Below are positions 22,307-33,936 of a DNA stretch of 64,000 bases, piece after piece. The first letter of the stretch is position 1; the number at the start of each line of letters is the position of its first letter. Where the stretch lies: the NCBI GenBank assembly GCA_902546795.1, contig CACCLK010000001.1, positions 1 to 64,000 of the forward strand. Direction: 5' to 3'. The translations under genes were made by a program, and so were the position numbers. The notes under the pieces are model-generated. The model ran no database searches and was not told the origin of the DNA. It was given only the letters and a program-made list of their open reading frames with translations. Source of the stretch: an uncultured Pelagibacteraceae bacterium. GTDB taxonomy: Bacteria > Pseudomonadota > Alphaproteobacteria > Pelagibacterales > Pelagibacteraceae.

Positions 22307-24259
22307 ATGGATGTGCCAGTTCTTCTGCCAAAAATATTTGATTATCCTCTTACATATAGCACTAGGGATAAATCTATAAGATCAGGTGATCTTGTTCAGG
22401 TGCCTTTTGGAAAAAAAAAAGAAATTGGAGTTGTGTGGGACAAGACTCAAAAAACTGGTAAAAAGATTAAGATTAAAACTATTGATAAAAAAATTAGAAA
22501 TAATTTTTTTAATAAAAATTTAATTAAATTTGTTAATTGGTTCTCAGTATACAATCTTTCTCCTAGAGGTCTTGTGCTTAAAATGTGTTTAGGCAACTTG
22601 AAAAATTTTGAAAAAAAGGGAATTTTTAAAAATAACTTTTGTAATAATATTCAAAATAAATTTAAATTAAGTGAGGAACAAGAGAAATCCGTTCAAAACT
22701 TAAATAGCTTCGGGGAAAAATTTCAAACAACTTTAATCGAAGGTGTGACCGGATCAGGTAAAACACTAGTTTATTTTCAACGAATAAAAAAGATAATGAA
22801 AGAAAACAAGCAAGCTTTAGTATTATTACCTGAAATTTTTTTAACAAATCAATTTAAAGATAGATTTAATGAATTTTTTGGATTTGAACCTTATATTTGG
22901 CATTCAAAAATAACACCGAAAAATAAAAAGAAAATTTGGGATGGTATTCATACTAATAAAATTAAAATTTTAATTGGAGCTAGATCTGCTTTATTTCTTC
23001 CTTTTAAAAATTTGGGTTTAATAATTGTTGATGAGGAACATGACCCATCCTACAAGCAAGAGGATGTTGTAATTTATAATGCTCGAGATATGGCAATTAT
23101 GCGAGCCTCTATTGAAAACATACCTATTCATCTTGTTACTTCTGTTCCCTCATTGGAAACATTTAATAATGTTAAAAAAAATAAGTATAAGCAAACTTTT
23201 TTAAAAAAAAGATTTAATAATTTTAAGTTTCCTAAGACAAAGATAGTTAATTTGAATTTAGAAAAAATGAAAAAAAGTTTTATAGCTGAGCAGACAATAG
23301 AAATAGTTAAAGATTATCTAAAAAAAGGTAACCAAGTTCTCTTTTTTTTAAATCGAAGAGGTTATTCCCCATTTCTTATTTGTAAAGATTGTGGTTTCAA
23401 GCACTTATGTCCTCATTGCTCAATTTATCTAACATATCATAAAATAAAGAAAAAAGTTGTATGTCATTTTTGTGGTTACGAAAATAAAATTATAAATACT
23501 TGTAAAAAAACACAGAACAAATGTAATTTCTCAATGTTTGGACCAGGTGTGGAAAGAATATTTGAGGAACTTAAAATCAAACTTCCTGAAAGAAAAATTA
23601 AAATTTTTTCAAGTGACTATCTGTCTAAAAAGAAAGAGTCTGAAAAAATTTTTGAAGAAATTAAAAAAAAGGATGTAGATATTTTAGTCGGTACACAAAT
23701 GATTTCTAAAGGTTTTAATTTTCCAAAATTAAATTGTATTGTTGTTGTAGATGCTGATTTTTCTGGAAGAGGATATGATCTTAGAGCAACTGAAAAAAAT
23801 ATTCAATTGTATAACCAATTAAGTGGAAGAGCGGGAAGATTTTCTGACGAGTCTATTATTGTTTATCAAACATTAAATCCTAATAGTGAAACTCTCAATG
23901 ACTTAATAATTAATAACCCAAAAAAATTTTTGGAGGAGGAACTAGTTTTGCGAAAAGGAAATAATCTTCCACCCTTTTCAAAACTTATAGCAATTATTGT
24001 GACATCAAAACATAAAGAAAAAAGTTTTAGAGGAGCACAAGAAATTAAAATTAGACTTTCAAAAATTGACAATATGGATGTTTTGGGCCCAGTGGAGTCG
24101 CCGGTTTCAAAACTTAAAAATAAATATAGAACTAGGCTTCTGATAAGAACTAATAGCCAATTTTTTGCTCAAAAACCTCTAATGAATCTTATAAAAAATC
24201 TAAAGATTTCAAGTCAAATTAAACTTACGGTTGATGTAGATCCAATTAATTTTGTATGA
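22307..24259 (+). CDS. priA: primosomal protein N' (replication restart helicase)
   Basis: LIEGVTGSGKTLVYFQ, VDEEHDPSYKQED, zinc cysteines CKDCGFKHLCPHC/CHFCGY, VDADFSGRGYDLRATEKNIQLYNQLSGRAGR. Confidence 0.95.
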   Translation: MDVPVLLPKIFDYPLTYSTRDKSIRSGDLVQVPFGKKKEIGVVWDKTQKTGKKIKIKTIDKKIRNNFFNKNLIKFVNWFSVYNLSPRGLVLKMCLGNLKNFEKKGIFKNNFCNNIQNKFKLSEEQEKSVQNLNSFGEKFQTTLIEGVTGSGKTLVYFQRIKKIMKENKQALVLLPEIFLTNQFKDRFNEFFGFEPYIWHSKITPKNKKKIWDGIHTNKIKILIGARSALFLPFKNLGLIIVDEEHDPSYKQEDVVIYNARDMAIMRASIENIPIHLVTSVPSLETFNNVKKNKYKQTFLKKRFNNFKFPKTKIVNLNLEKMKKSFIAEQTIEIVKDYLKKGNQVLFFLNRRGYSPFLICKDCGFKHLCPHCSIYLTYHKIKKKVVCHFCGYENKIINTCKKTQNKCNFSMFGPGVERIFEELKIKLPERKIKIFSSDYLSKKKESEKIFEEIKKKDVDILVGTQMISKGFNFPKLNCIVVVDADFSGRGYDLRATEKNIQLYNQLSGRAGRFSDESIIVYQTLNPNSETLNDLIINNPKKFLEEELVLRKGNNLPPFSKLIAIIVTSKHKEKSFRGAQEIKIRLSKIDNMDVLGPVESPVSKLKNKYRTRLLIRTNSQFFAQKPLMNLIKNLKISSQIKLTVDVDPINFV

Positions 24260-24346
24260 TGATATCATAAGCTCTTGAACGCAATAATCTCTTATGATAC
24301 GACAAAATAATTTCTTAACATAATCATAGGTATTATTTTGATCTAA

Positions 24347-24895
24347 ATGAAGTCATTTTCTACAGAAACATCCGAGAGGTACGCATCGGCTTTATTTCAA
24401 CTGGCCGTTGAAGAAAAAAACTTAAATATTGTTGAACAGAATGTTTCAAATTTTCAAAAAATTTATAAAAACAATCCTGACTTAAGAAATTTTATTAAAA
24501 ATCCTACAAATACAGATGAAGAGCAATCAGGATTAGTTGAAGCTTTATCAAAAAAAATAAATTTGACAAAAATTTTTAAAAATTTTTTACTTTTACTTAT
24601 TAAAAAAAGAAGAATATTTTTTATTGAAAAAATTTTAGCGAGTTTTAATAAATTTGTTACAAGACAAAAAGGGGAAATAAACGCTTCATTAATTTCATCA
24701 AAAGAGTTATCAAAACAAGAGATTGAAAAAATTTCAAAAGAATTATCTATTGACAGAGGATCTTCGATAAAATTTAGCTTTGAAGTTGATAAAAGTTTAA
24801 TTGGTGGCTTTAAAGTCCAGATTGGTAGCTTGATGATCGACTCTTCAATAAAAAATAAACTTAAAAAATTTCAACAATTAATGATTGAAAATTAA
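24347..24895 (+). CDS. atpH: ATP synthase F1 delta subunit
   Basis: First gene of the F1 operon, ERYASALFQLAVE, C-terminal VDKSLIGGFKVQIGSLMIDSSIKNKL. Confidence 0.96.
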   Translation: MKSFSTETSERYASALFQLAVEEKNLNIVEQNVSNFQKIYKNNPDLRNFIKNPTNTDEEQSGLVEALSKKINLTKIFKNFLLLLIKKRRIFFIEKILASFNKFVTRQKGEINASLISSKELSKQEIEKISKELSIDRGSSIKFSFEVDKSLIGGFKVQIGSLMIDSSIKNKLKKFQQLMIEN

Positions 24896-26422
24896 ATGGA
24901 TATTAACCCTTCAGAAGTAACTAAATTATTAAAGGAACAAATCAAAAATTTCGGCGATAAAGCAGAAGTTTCAGAGGTAGGTAAAGTTCTCTCAGTTGGC
25001 GACGGTATTGCCAGAGTATATGGTCTAGATAATGTTCAAGCAGGCGAGATGGTAGAGTTTAATGATGGATCTAAGGGTATGGCTCTTAATTTAGAAAATG
25101 ATAATGTTGGAGTAGTTATATTTGGTGATGATAGACAGATTAAAGAGGGAGACACTGTAAAAAGAACTAAATCAATCGTGGATGTGCCTGTTGGCAAGGA
25201 GTTATTAGGAAGAGTAGTAGATGGTTTAGGAAACCCAATTGATGGAAAAGGCAGCTTACCGAGTAAGATTAATAGAAAGCGGGTAGAAGTAAAAGCTCCA
25301 GGAATCATACCAAGAAAATCAGTAAACGAACCTATGCAAACTGGCTTAAAAGCAATTGATAGCTTGATCCCAGTTGGACGAGGCCAGAGAGAATTGATAA
25401 TTGGAGATCGTCAAACTGGTAAGACAGCTGTGGCTATTGATACGATAATAAATCAAAAAGAAATAAATAAATCCGGGGATGAAAAGAAGAAGTTATATTG
25501 TATATACGTGGCTATTGGTCAAAAAAGATCAACTGTAGCACAAATAGTAAAAACCTTAGAAGATGCGGGAGCTCTAGAATATACAACTGTGGTCTCAGCT
25601 ACCGCCTCAGACTCTGCGCCATTGCAATTTTTAGCTCCTTACACAGGCTGTACGATTGGTGAGTATTTTAGAGATAACGGTATGCATGCTTTAATTATTT
25701 ATGATGATCTTTCTAAACAAGCTGTGGCTTATAGGCAAATGTCTTTATTGTTAAGAAGGCCTCCAGGAAGAGAAGCATATCCAGGCGACGTATTTTATCT
25801 TCATAGCAGATTACTAGAGCGTGCTGCTAAACTAAATGATGATAAAGGCGGTGGTTCATTAACAGCACTTCCAATAATTGAGACCCAAGCGGGAGACGTG
25901 TCAGCATATATTCCGACAAATGTGATATCAATTACAGACGGGCAAATTTTTCTTGAAACAGAACTTTTCAACCAAGGTATCAGGCCAGCTGTCAATGTGG
26001 GATTATCTGTGTCACGTGTTGGATCAGCAGCTCAAATAAAAGCGATGAAAAAAGTCGCTGGCTCAGTCAAACTTGAGCTCGCTCAATATCGTGAAATGGC
26101 AGCTTTCGCCCAGTTTGGATCTGATCTTGATGCATCAACACAAAAACTCTTGAACAGAGGATCAAAATTAACTGAATTGTTAAAACAAAATCAATACTCT
26201 CCGTTTACTGTTGCAGAGCAAGTAGTTTCGATTTTTGCTGGAGTGAGAGGCTTTTTAGATGATATACCATTGGAGAAAATCAAGGATTTTGAGACAAAAC
26301 TAATCGATAAAATAAAAAGTGAAAAAAAAGAGATTCTAGAAAGCATAAATTCATCAGGAAAATTAGAGGAAAAAACCGAGAAACAAATAGAAACAATAAT
26401 AGAAGCTATTAAGAGAAAATAA
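24896..26422 (+). CDS. atpA: ATP synthase F1 alpha subunit
   Basis: [36 protein letters not shown]. Confidence 0.99.
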   Translation: MDINPSEVTKLLKEQIKNFGDKAEVSEVGKVLSVGDGIARVYGLDNVQAGEMVEFNDGSKGMALNLENDNVGVVIFGDDRQIKEGDTVKRTKSIVDVPVGKELLGRVVDGLGNPIDGKGSLPSKINRKRVEVKAPGIIPRKSVNEPMQTGLKAIDSLIPVGRGQRELIIGDRQTGKTAVAIDTIINQKEINKSGDEKKKLYCIYVAIGQKRSTVAQIVKTLEDAGALEYTTVVSATASDSAPLQFLAPYTGCTIGEYFRDNGMHALIIYDDLSKQAVAYRQMSLLLRRPPGREAYPGDVFYLHSRLLERAAKLNDDKGGGSLTALPIIETQAGDVSAYIPTNVISITDGQIFLETELFNQGIRPAVNVGLSVSRVGSAAQIKAMKKVAGSVKLELAQYREMAAFAQFGSDLDASTQKLLNRGSKLTELLKQNQYSPFTVAEQVVSIFAGVRGFLDDIPLEKIKDFETKLIDKIKSEKKEILESINSSGKLEEKTEKQIETIIEAIKRK

Positions 26423-26423
26423 A

Positions 26424-27302
26424 ATGCCAAGCTTAGACGATTTAAAAAAAAGAATAAAAAGTGTTAAATCAACACAAAAAATCACGAAGGCGATGAAAAT
26501 GGTAGCCGCAGCAAAATTAAAAAAAGCGCAAGAAAATGCTGAAAAAGGAAGACCATTTAGTGATAAAATGCAAAATATCATTTTAAATCTTACTTTAGCT
26601 ATGAAAGACGATACGAGCGCTCCAAAGCTTTTAACTGGAACTGGAAATGATAAGACATATTTATGTGTCTTGTTAACAGCTGATAGAGGTTTATGTGGAG
26701 GTTTCAATACAAACATCTGTAAGCTTGCTAAAAAACATTTTAGGCAAATTTTAAATGATGGTAAAAATTTAAAGATTATTTCTGTTGGCTCTAAAGGTTA
26801 TGATCAAATAAAAAAGGAGTTTTCAAAATACGTTATTGAGAAGAGAGATTTTAAAAATATTAAAAATATAACCTTTGATGATGCTCAAAATATTGGAAAA
26901 ATTATATTAGAACTTTTTGAAAATAATCAGTTTGATAAATGCTTTTTATTTTTCAATAATTTTAAAAATGTGATTACTCAAGTTCCTAAGGCTCAACAAA
27001 TCATACCAGCACAGGAAATTGATAATCAAAGCAAAGATCAAAATAAAACAAACTATGATTTTGAACCTGATGAAGATGAGATACTCGAGGACCTGTTGCC
27101 AAAAAATATATCTACTCAAATTTTCAAAGCCTTTTTAGAAAATGCTGCTAGTGAGCAAGGTTCAAGAATGACTGCTATGGATAACGCTACTCGAAACGCA
27201 GGTGATTTGGTTGAAAAACTAACGATTAATTATAATAGAAGCAGGCAAGCAGCTATCACAAAGGAATTGATTGAAATAATTTCAGGAGCTGAAAGTTTAT
27301 AA
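26424..27302 (+). CDS. atpG: ATP synthase F1 gamma subunit
   Basis: RIKSVKSTQKITKAMKMVAAAKLKKAQ, AITKELIEIISGAESL. Confidence 0.98.
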   Translation: MPSLDDLKKRIKSVKSTQKITKAMKMVAAAKLKKAQENAEKGRPFSDKMQNIILNLTLAMKDDTSAPKLLTGTGNDKTYLCVLLTADRGLCGGFNTNICKLAKKHFRQILNDGKNLKIISVGSKGYDQIKKEFSKYVIEKRDFKNIKNITFDDAQNIGKIILELFENNQFDKCFLFFNNFKNVITQVPKAQQIIPAQEIDNQSKDQNKTNYDFEPDEDEILEDLLPKNISTQIFKAFLENAASEQGSRMTAMDNATRNAGDLVEKLTINYNRSRQAAITKELIEIISGAESL

Positions 27303-28723
<1,421 letters not shown>

Positions 28724-28724
<1 letters not shown>

Positions 28725-29113
28725 TGGCTGAAAACTTTAAGTTTGAACTAGTAAAACCAGATCAGTTTGTTTTTTCCTCTGAAGTATCATCAGTAAAAAT
28801 ACCTTGCTACGAAGGGGAGATGACTATTCTTAGAGATCATATTTCTTTAATAACTTTCTTAAGACCAGGGATAGTTGAAATTGACAAACAGGGAAATTTG
28901 GAAAAATACTATATAGAGGAAGGGACAGTAGAATTTAATAATAATAATCTTTTAGTTCTTACATCTACAGCAGAAAAATTAGTGGAACTCGATAAAAATA
29001 AAATCAATCAAATTTTAGCCGATACAGAGAAAAAACTTAATGATGATCAAATTAGCGATAAAGAAAAATATTTTTTAACTTATAAAGCAAGCACTCTCAA
29101 ACAACTTTCTTAA
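28724..29113 (+). CDS. atpC: ATP synthase F1 epsilon subunit
   Basis: FELVKPDQFVFSSEVSSVKIPCYEGEMTILRDH; last gene of operon. Confidence 0.95.
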
Positions 29114-29579
29114 GTGAGTTTTTGATTCTATCAGTGAGCTTTTCATAAACTTCTCTCTTAAAATCTACTATCACTTTGGGCAAACTATCTATATCTATCC
29201 ACTTCCACTCAATAAATTCAGGTTTTAAAGTTTGAATATTAATTTCATTTTCATTACCTAAAAATCTTGTTAGAAACCATTTTTGTTTTTGACCCTTAAA
29301 TCTTCCTTTCCAAATTATACCCACAAGTTTTTTGGGAAGAAAGTATTCGTACCACTCATCAAATGCTTCAAGAATCTCTATATTTTTAATACTCGTTTCC
29401 TCGTATAATTCCCTTTTCATTGCATCGATGAAATTTTCATTTTGATCAACACCACCTTGCGGCATTTGCCATTTATCAACTGGGTTATCTTTTCTTTTTC
29501 CTACAAAAACTTTATTTTCATGATTAAGAATTATTACTCCAACTCCAATTCTCATAGGTAAATCATTTTTATTTACCAT
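29097..29579 (-). CDS. rppH: RNA pyrophosphohydrolase (Nudix)
   Basis: RIGVGVIILNHENKVFVGKR, WQMPQGGVDQNENFIDAMKRELYEETSI Nudix box. Confidence 0.94.
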   Translation of the reverse strand: MVNKNDLPMRIGVGVIILNHENKVFVGKRKDNPVDKWQMPQGGVDQNENFIDAMKRELYEETSIKNIEILEAFDEWYEYFLPKKLVGIIWKGRFKGQKQKWFLTRFLGNENEINIQTLKPEFIEWKWIDIDSLPKVIVDFKREVYEKLTDRIKNSLKKVV

Positions 29580-30715
29580 TACGATTGAAACAAATTTATT
29601 GCGTAGTTTAATTGATTGTCTTTATCTGAGCTTATTTCAAAATCTTCGTTTGACTCTTCAACAAAAATATCGGGTGCTACACCTACTTCAGAAATAGATT
29701 TTCCAGATGGAAGGTAGTACTTTGAGATTGTCAACCTCATTCCTCCACCATTATCCAAAGGAATAATTGATTGAACCGATCCTTTACCATAGGAATTCTC
29801 ACCAAGTAAAATTGCCCTCTTATGATCTTTTAAAGCTCCAGCAAGTATTTCAGATGCCGAAGCGGAACCATTATTAATTAATACGATTACAGGCTTACCA
29901 TTAATACCATCACCAGATTTTGCAAAAAACTTTCTTGTTTCTGAAATTTTACGACCTTTTGTTGAAACTATTTCACCTTCGTCTAAGAAAAAGTCCGTGA
30001 TACTAATAGCTTGAGTAAGCAATCCGCCAGGATTATTTCTTACATCAAGAATGTAACCAACTGGTTTGTTTTTTTCCATTTTTTTAATTTCTTTGAAGAG
30101 TTGATCATCAGTATTTTGATTAAAAGATTTCAATTTAATATAACCAATATTCATCTTTTTATTCAAAATTTTTGTTTCAACTGATTTTACTTCAATAATA
30201 GCTCTTTTGATTTTAAACTCTAAAACTTTCTTCACATTTTTTCTTCGGATAGTTAAATTAATTTCAGAACCAACCGGACCTCTCATTAGTTTCACAGCTT
30301 CCATTAAAGTCTTGCCTTGGACCTGAGTATCATTAATTCTAACAATATAGTCTCCAGCTTTAATACCTGCTTTATCTGCTGGCGTGTCTTGTATTGGCGA
30401 TATAACCTTCACAACTCCAGCTTCCATACCAATCTCGATACCCAGTCCACCAAACTCTCCTTTAGTGTCGGTCTGCATACTTTTAAATAATTCTGGACTC
30501 ATATAAGCTGAGTAAGGGTCTAAGGATTGCAACACCCCATTAATAGCAGAGTCCATTACTTCAACTTGATCAATTTCGTCGACATACTCACTTTTTATTT
30601 TATCTAAAACTTCTCCAAACAAATCAATTTTGTCGAATAATTCTTCTTTAGTATTTCCTTTTAAAGGATTAGTAAAAAAAAATAGAACAATAAAAATATA
30701 ATAAATTAATCTCAT
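29579..30715 (-). CDS. ctpA: C-terminal processing peptidase (S41, PDZ)
   Basis: PDZ GGLGIEIGMEAGVVKVISPIQDTPADKAGIKAGD, YILDVRNNPGGLL, NNGSASASEILAGALKDHKRA. Confidence 0.94.
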   Translation of the reverse strand: MRLIYYIFIVLFFFTNPLKGNTKEELFDKIDLFGEVLDKIKSEYVDEIDQVEVMDSAINGVLQSLDPYSAYMSPELFKSMQTDTKGEFGGLGIEIGMEAGVVKVISPIQDTPADKAGIKAGDYIVRINDTQVQGKTLMEAVKLMRGPVGSEINLTIRRKNVKKVLEFKIKRAIIEVKSVETKILNKKMNIGYIKLKSFNQNTDDQLFKEIKKMEKNKPVGYILDVRNNPGGLLTQAISITDFFLDEGEIVSTKGRKISETRKFFAKSGDGINGKPVIVLINNGSASASEILAGALKDHKRAILLGENSYGKGSVQSIIPLDNGGGMRLTISKYYLPSGKSISEVGVAPDIFVEESNEDFEISSDKDNQLNYAINLFQS

Positions 30716-31059
30716 ATGATCGCTTTTTGTTTTGGAACTGGTTCAGACCACATTTTCTCTAAATCATAAAAATTTCTCTTTTCTGGATGGAATAAGTGAA
30801 CTATTACATCTATTGCATCAACTAACTTCCAATCGCTACTATCTTTACCTTCAATTTTACAATTTATTATTCCGTTTTTCTTTAAAACATTTAATAAGTT
30901 TTCAGACAGAGCTTGTAAGTGTCTAGAAGAATTTCCTGAGGCTATAATCATAAAGTCCGCAATTTGAGACTTATTTTTTAAACTAATTACAACAATATTT
31001 TTGGCTTTATTCTCATCTAAATTTTTAGTTATAATTCTTTTAAGTTTAAAAACTTGCAT
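30712..31059 (-). CDS. rsfS: ribosomal silencing factor RsfS
   Basis: DFMIIASGNSSRHLQALSENLL, GKDSSDWKLVDAIDVIVHLFHPEKRNFYDLEKMW. Confidence 0.95.
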   Translation of the reverse strand: MQVFKLKRIITKNLDENKAKNIVVISLKNKSQIADFMIIASGNSSRHLQALSENLLNVLKKNGIINCKIEGKDSSDWKLVDAIDVIVHLFHPEKRNFYDLEKMWSEPVPKQKAII

Positions 31060-31598
31060 TAAATCTTTTTATATTTATTTCTTATAGTAGAGGAAGATAT
31101 ATCTATTTTTTTATTTTTAATAAATATGATATTTTTGCCTCTATATCTCTTTATAATTATAGATTTTTTAGCTTTTTTATCAAACCCTTTTCTTGAAAAT
31201 ACTAACACTTCACATTTTTTAAGTATTTCTCTGTATTTGTGCCATTTATGAAAATAAATTAAATTGTCTGATCCAATAAGCAGAAAAATTTTTGCTTTCA
31301 AATTTTTCCTTTTTAAATAGTTTATTGAGTTAATTGTTCTTAAAGATTTTAATTTTCGCTCTAAATATAGCACTTTAATTTTTTTGTTTTTTTTGGTGAT
31401 TTGTCTAGATCTTTTAATACGTTCTTTAAGATTAAAAAAACTCTTTTTTTTAAATGGATTTTTTTCCGTGATTAACCAATAAAGATAACTAGATTTCGTC
31501 TTTTTCAAAAAAGTTAAAGCAATTTTTAAATGACCATGATGAGGAGGGTCGAAAGAACCTCCAAAAATACCAATTGATTTAAACTTTAATTTCTTCAT
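31059..31598 (-). CDS. nadD: nicotinate-nucleotide adenylyltransferase
   Basis: IGIFGGSFDPPHHGHLKIAL, LIGSDNLIYFHKWHKYREIL, ISSSTIR. Confidence 0.95.
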   Translation of the reverse strand: MKKLKFKSIGIFGGSFDPPHHGHLKIALTFLKKTKSSYLYWLITEKNPFKKKSFFNLKERIKRSRQITKKNKKIKVLYLERKLKSLRTINSINYLKRKNLKAKIFLLIGSDNLIYFHKWHKYREILKKCEVLVFSRKGFDKKAKKSIIIKRYRGKNIIFIKNKKIDISSSTIRNKYKKI

Positions 31599-31601
31599 TT
31601 A

Positions 31602-32846
31602 TCATTTTGGCCTTATGACTCCGTTTCCTATCACAACATACTTGTATGAAGTAAGCTGGTTTATTCCCACGGGACCTCTTGGTGGTAATTTGTTTGTTGA
31701 AATTCCTATTTCACCTCCAAATCCAAATTCACCGCCATCGGCAAATTGAGTAGATACATTTTGCATTGCGATAGAACTATTCACTCTAGTTATGAAGTAT
31801 TCACAATTTTTTTTATCACTAGAAACTATACAATCTGTATGCATCGTCCCATACTTTAGAATATGAGCTACAGCTTCTTTAACATTTTTTACAGATTTTA
31901 CAGATAAAATTGAGTCTAAATACTCTGTTTTCCAGTCCTTTTCATTTGCTAAAGGAAATCTATTTTTAAGAATTTTATTAATTTTTTTATCTACCTTTAC
32001 TTTACAGCCATTTTTTTCTAATAAATCAATTATTTCTTTTCCTCTATTATTGATTAATTTTTCGTTAATTAACAAAGTCTCCAATGCTCCACAAATACTA
32101 GTTCTTCGCATTTTTGAATTTAAAATTACTCTTTTAGCAATTTTAAAATCTGATTTCTTATCGAGATAAATATGGCACAATCCCTCTAGATGCCCAATCA
32201 CATGTATTTTAGAAAATTTTTGCACTTTTTCTACTAACCCTCTGCCACCTCTTGGAACTACAACATCTATATAATGACCCATATCTGAAAGAAGGTAATT
32301 AACAATTTTTCTATTTTTTTTTTCTATGAATTGCACGCAGTTTTTATCTAATCCATTTTTTGTTAATTGTGCTCTAAATAGATCTGCTAAAATTTTATTT
32401 GAATAAAATGCTTCAGAACCACCTCTTAAAATTACACAATTACCTGATTTTAAGGATAATGATGCTACGTCAGCAGTTACATTTGGTCTACTTTCATAAA
32501 TGACGCCAATAACACCAATTGGTGTTGAAATTTTTTTAATCTTTAGATTATTAGGTCTTTTCCACTGATCTAAAACTTTTCCAATCGGATTTTTAAATTT
32601 TGCAATTTGATTTATTGAATATCTGATTCCCTCTATTCTTTTTGCATCAAGAATTAATCTGTCAATCAAATTTTTTCTTTTAGCAGACTTTATATCTTTT
32701 ATATTTTCTTTTATTATTTTTAGTTTATTAATTTTCAAACTTTTATTGTAATTATCTAAAACTTTCACAATCTGACTATGTTTTGCGGTTTTAAGTCTTT
32801 CAAAAGCTAATTTAGATTTAATACCAATATCTTTTAAGTATTTCAT
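31602..32846 (-). CDS. proA: glutamate-5-semialdehyde dehydrogenase
   Basis: TPIGVIGVIYESRPNVTADVASLSLKSGNCVILRGGSEA. Confidence 0.97.
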   Translation of the reverse strand: MKYLKDIGIKSKLAFERLKTAKHSQIVKVLDNYNKSLKINKLKIIKENIKDIKSAKRKNLIDRLILDAKRIEGIRYSINQIAKFKNPIGKVLDQWKRPNNLKIKKISTPIGVIGVIYESRPNVTADVASLSLKSGNCVILRGGSEAFYSNKILADLFRAQLTKNGLDKNCVQFIEKKNRKIVNYLLSDMGHYIDVVVPRGGRGLVEKVQKFSKIHVIGHLEGLCHIYLDKKSDFKIAKRVILNSKMRRTSICGALETLLINEKLINNRGKEIIDLLEKNGCKVKVDKKINKILKNRFPLANEKDWKTEYLDSILSVKSVKNVKEAVAHILKYGTMHTDCIVSSDKKNCEYFITRVNSSIAMQNVSTQFADGGEFGFGGEIGISTNKLPPRGPVGINQLTSYKYVVIGNGVIRPK

Positions 32847-32847
32847 T

Positions 32848-33936
32848 TTATATTCTTACCATATCATCTTTATGAACAATTTCTGATTTACTTGGATATC
32901 CTAAAATATTTTGAATATCATTACTATGCCTACCTTTGATTTTGTTAATTTCATCAGATGTGAAAGACGATAAACCTCGAGCTAAATTTTTGTCATTTTC
33001 ATCAACAATCAAAACATTATCACCCTTGTCAAATTTTCCTTGAGCTTCCAAAACCCCTGCAGCAAGTAGACTCTTTCCATTCAAAAGTGCTTTCGCAGCT
33101 CCTTTATCAATACAAATCTTTCCTGAAGAAGACAGTGAGCTTGCTATCCATTTTTTTCTCGCGTCTAAATTTGAAATTTTTGGAATGAAACATGTATGTT
33201 TTTTTTCTTTAATTAATCTTTGAAGGGGATTTTTATACTTTCCATTCCCAATAAACATATAGCAACCAGAGTCCATACAAATTTTAGCAGCGTCTAATTT
33301 TGTGATCATACCACCAGCTCCGTAAGTACTATTTTTCTTATCGGCGAGTTTGTAAAATTTTTGGCTTAAATTCTCTACTTGTTTAATGTAGCTTTTTGAT
33401 TTTTTATCGTAGAGACCATCCACATCAGAGAATATTATTAAAGTATCAGCACCAACTATCTGGGCAACTCTTGCTGCAAGTCTGTCGTTATCACCATATT
33501 TTATTTCGGATGTAGCAGTTGTGTCATTTTCATTTACCAATGGAATAGCATTTAATTTAAATAAATTTTCAAATGTCCTTCTTACATTGATAGCTCTTTT
33601 TCTTTGTTCAGTGTCATCTGGTGAAATTAGTATTTGACCCATTTTCATATTATTTTTTACTAAAATATTTTGAAATTCTTTTGCTAATTGTATTTGGCCA
33701 ACAGCAGCTATTGCCTGGCTCATTTCAAGTTTTATTCGTTTTTTTTTAATCTTCAAGTAATTTTGCCCTAGAGCTATAGCCCCCGAGGAAACTATAATTA
33801 AGTTAATCTTTCTTTTAAATTTTTTAATATCTTTAATGAGACTATCAACCCATTTTTTTTTAAAATTTCCAGACGAGTCAACTACAGTGGAGGAGCCTAG
33901 TTTAATAACGACTTTTGATGAGTTTTTAATTAGCAT
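32848..33936 (-). CDS. proB: glutamate 5-kinase with PUA domain
   Basis: VIKLGSSTVVDSSG, PLVNENDTTATSEIKYGDNDRLAARVAQIVGAD. Confidence 0.97.
   Translation of the reverse strand: MLIKNSSKVVIKLGSSTVVDSSGNFKKKWVDSLIKDIKKFKRKINLIIVSSGAIALGQNYLKIKKKRIKLEMSQAIAAVGQIQLAKEFQNILVKNNMKMGQILISPDDTEQRKRAINVRRTFENLFKLNAIPLVNENDTTATSEIKYGDNDRLAARVAQIVGADTLIIFSDVDGLYDKKSKSYIKQVENLSQKFYKLADKKNSTYGAGGMITKLDAAKICMDSGCYMFIGNGKYKNPLQRLIKEKKHTCFIPKISNLDARKKWIASSLSSSGKICIDKGAAKALLNGKSLLAAGVLEAQGKFDKGDNVLIVDENDKNLARGLSSFTSDEINKIKGRHSNDIQNILGYPSKSEIVHKDDMVRI

Noticed and set aside
26363-26716. 117-aa minus-strand ORF opposite atpG
   Set aside because: Antisense to conserved atpG; hydrophobic composition is the mirror of Lys-rich codons
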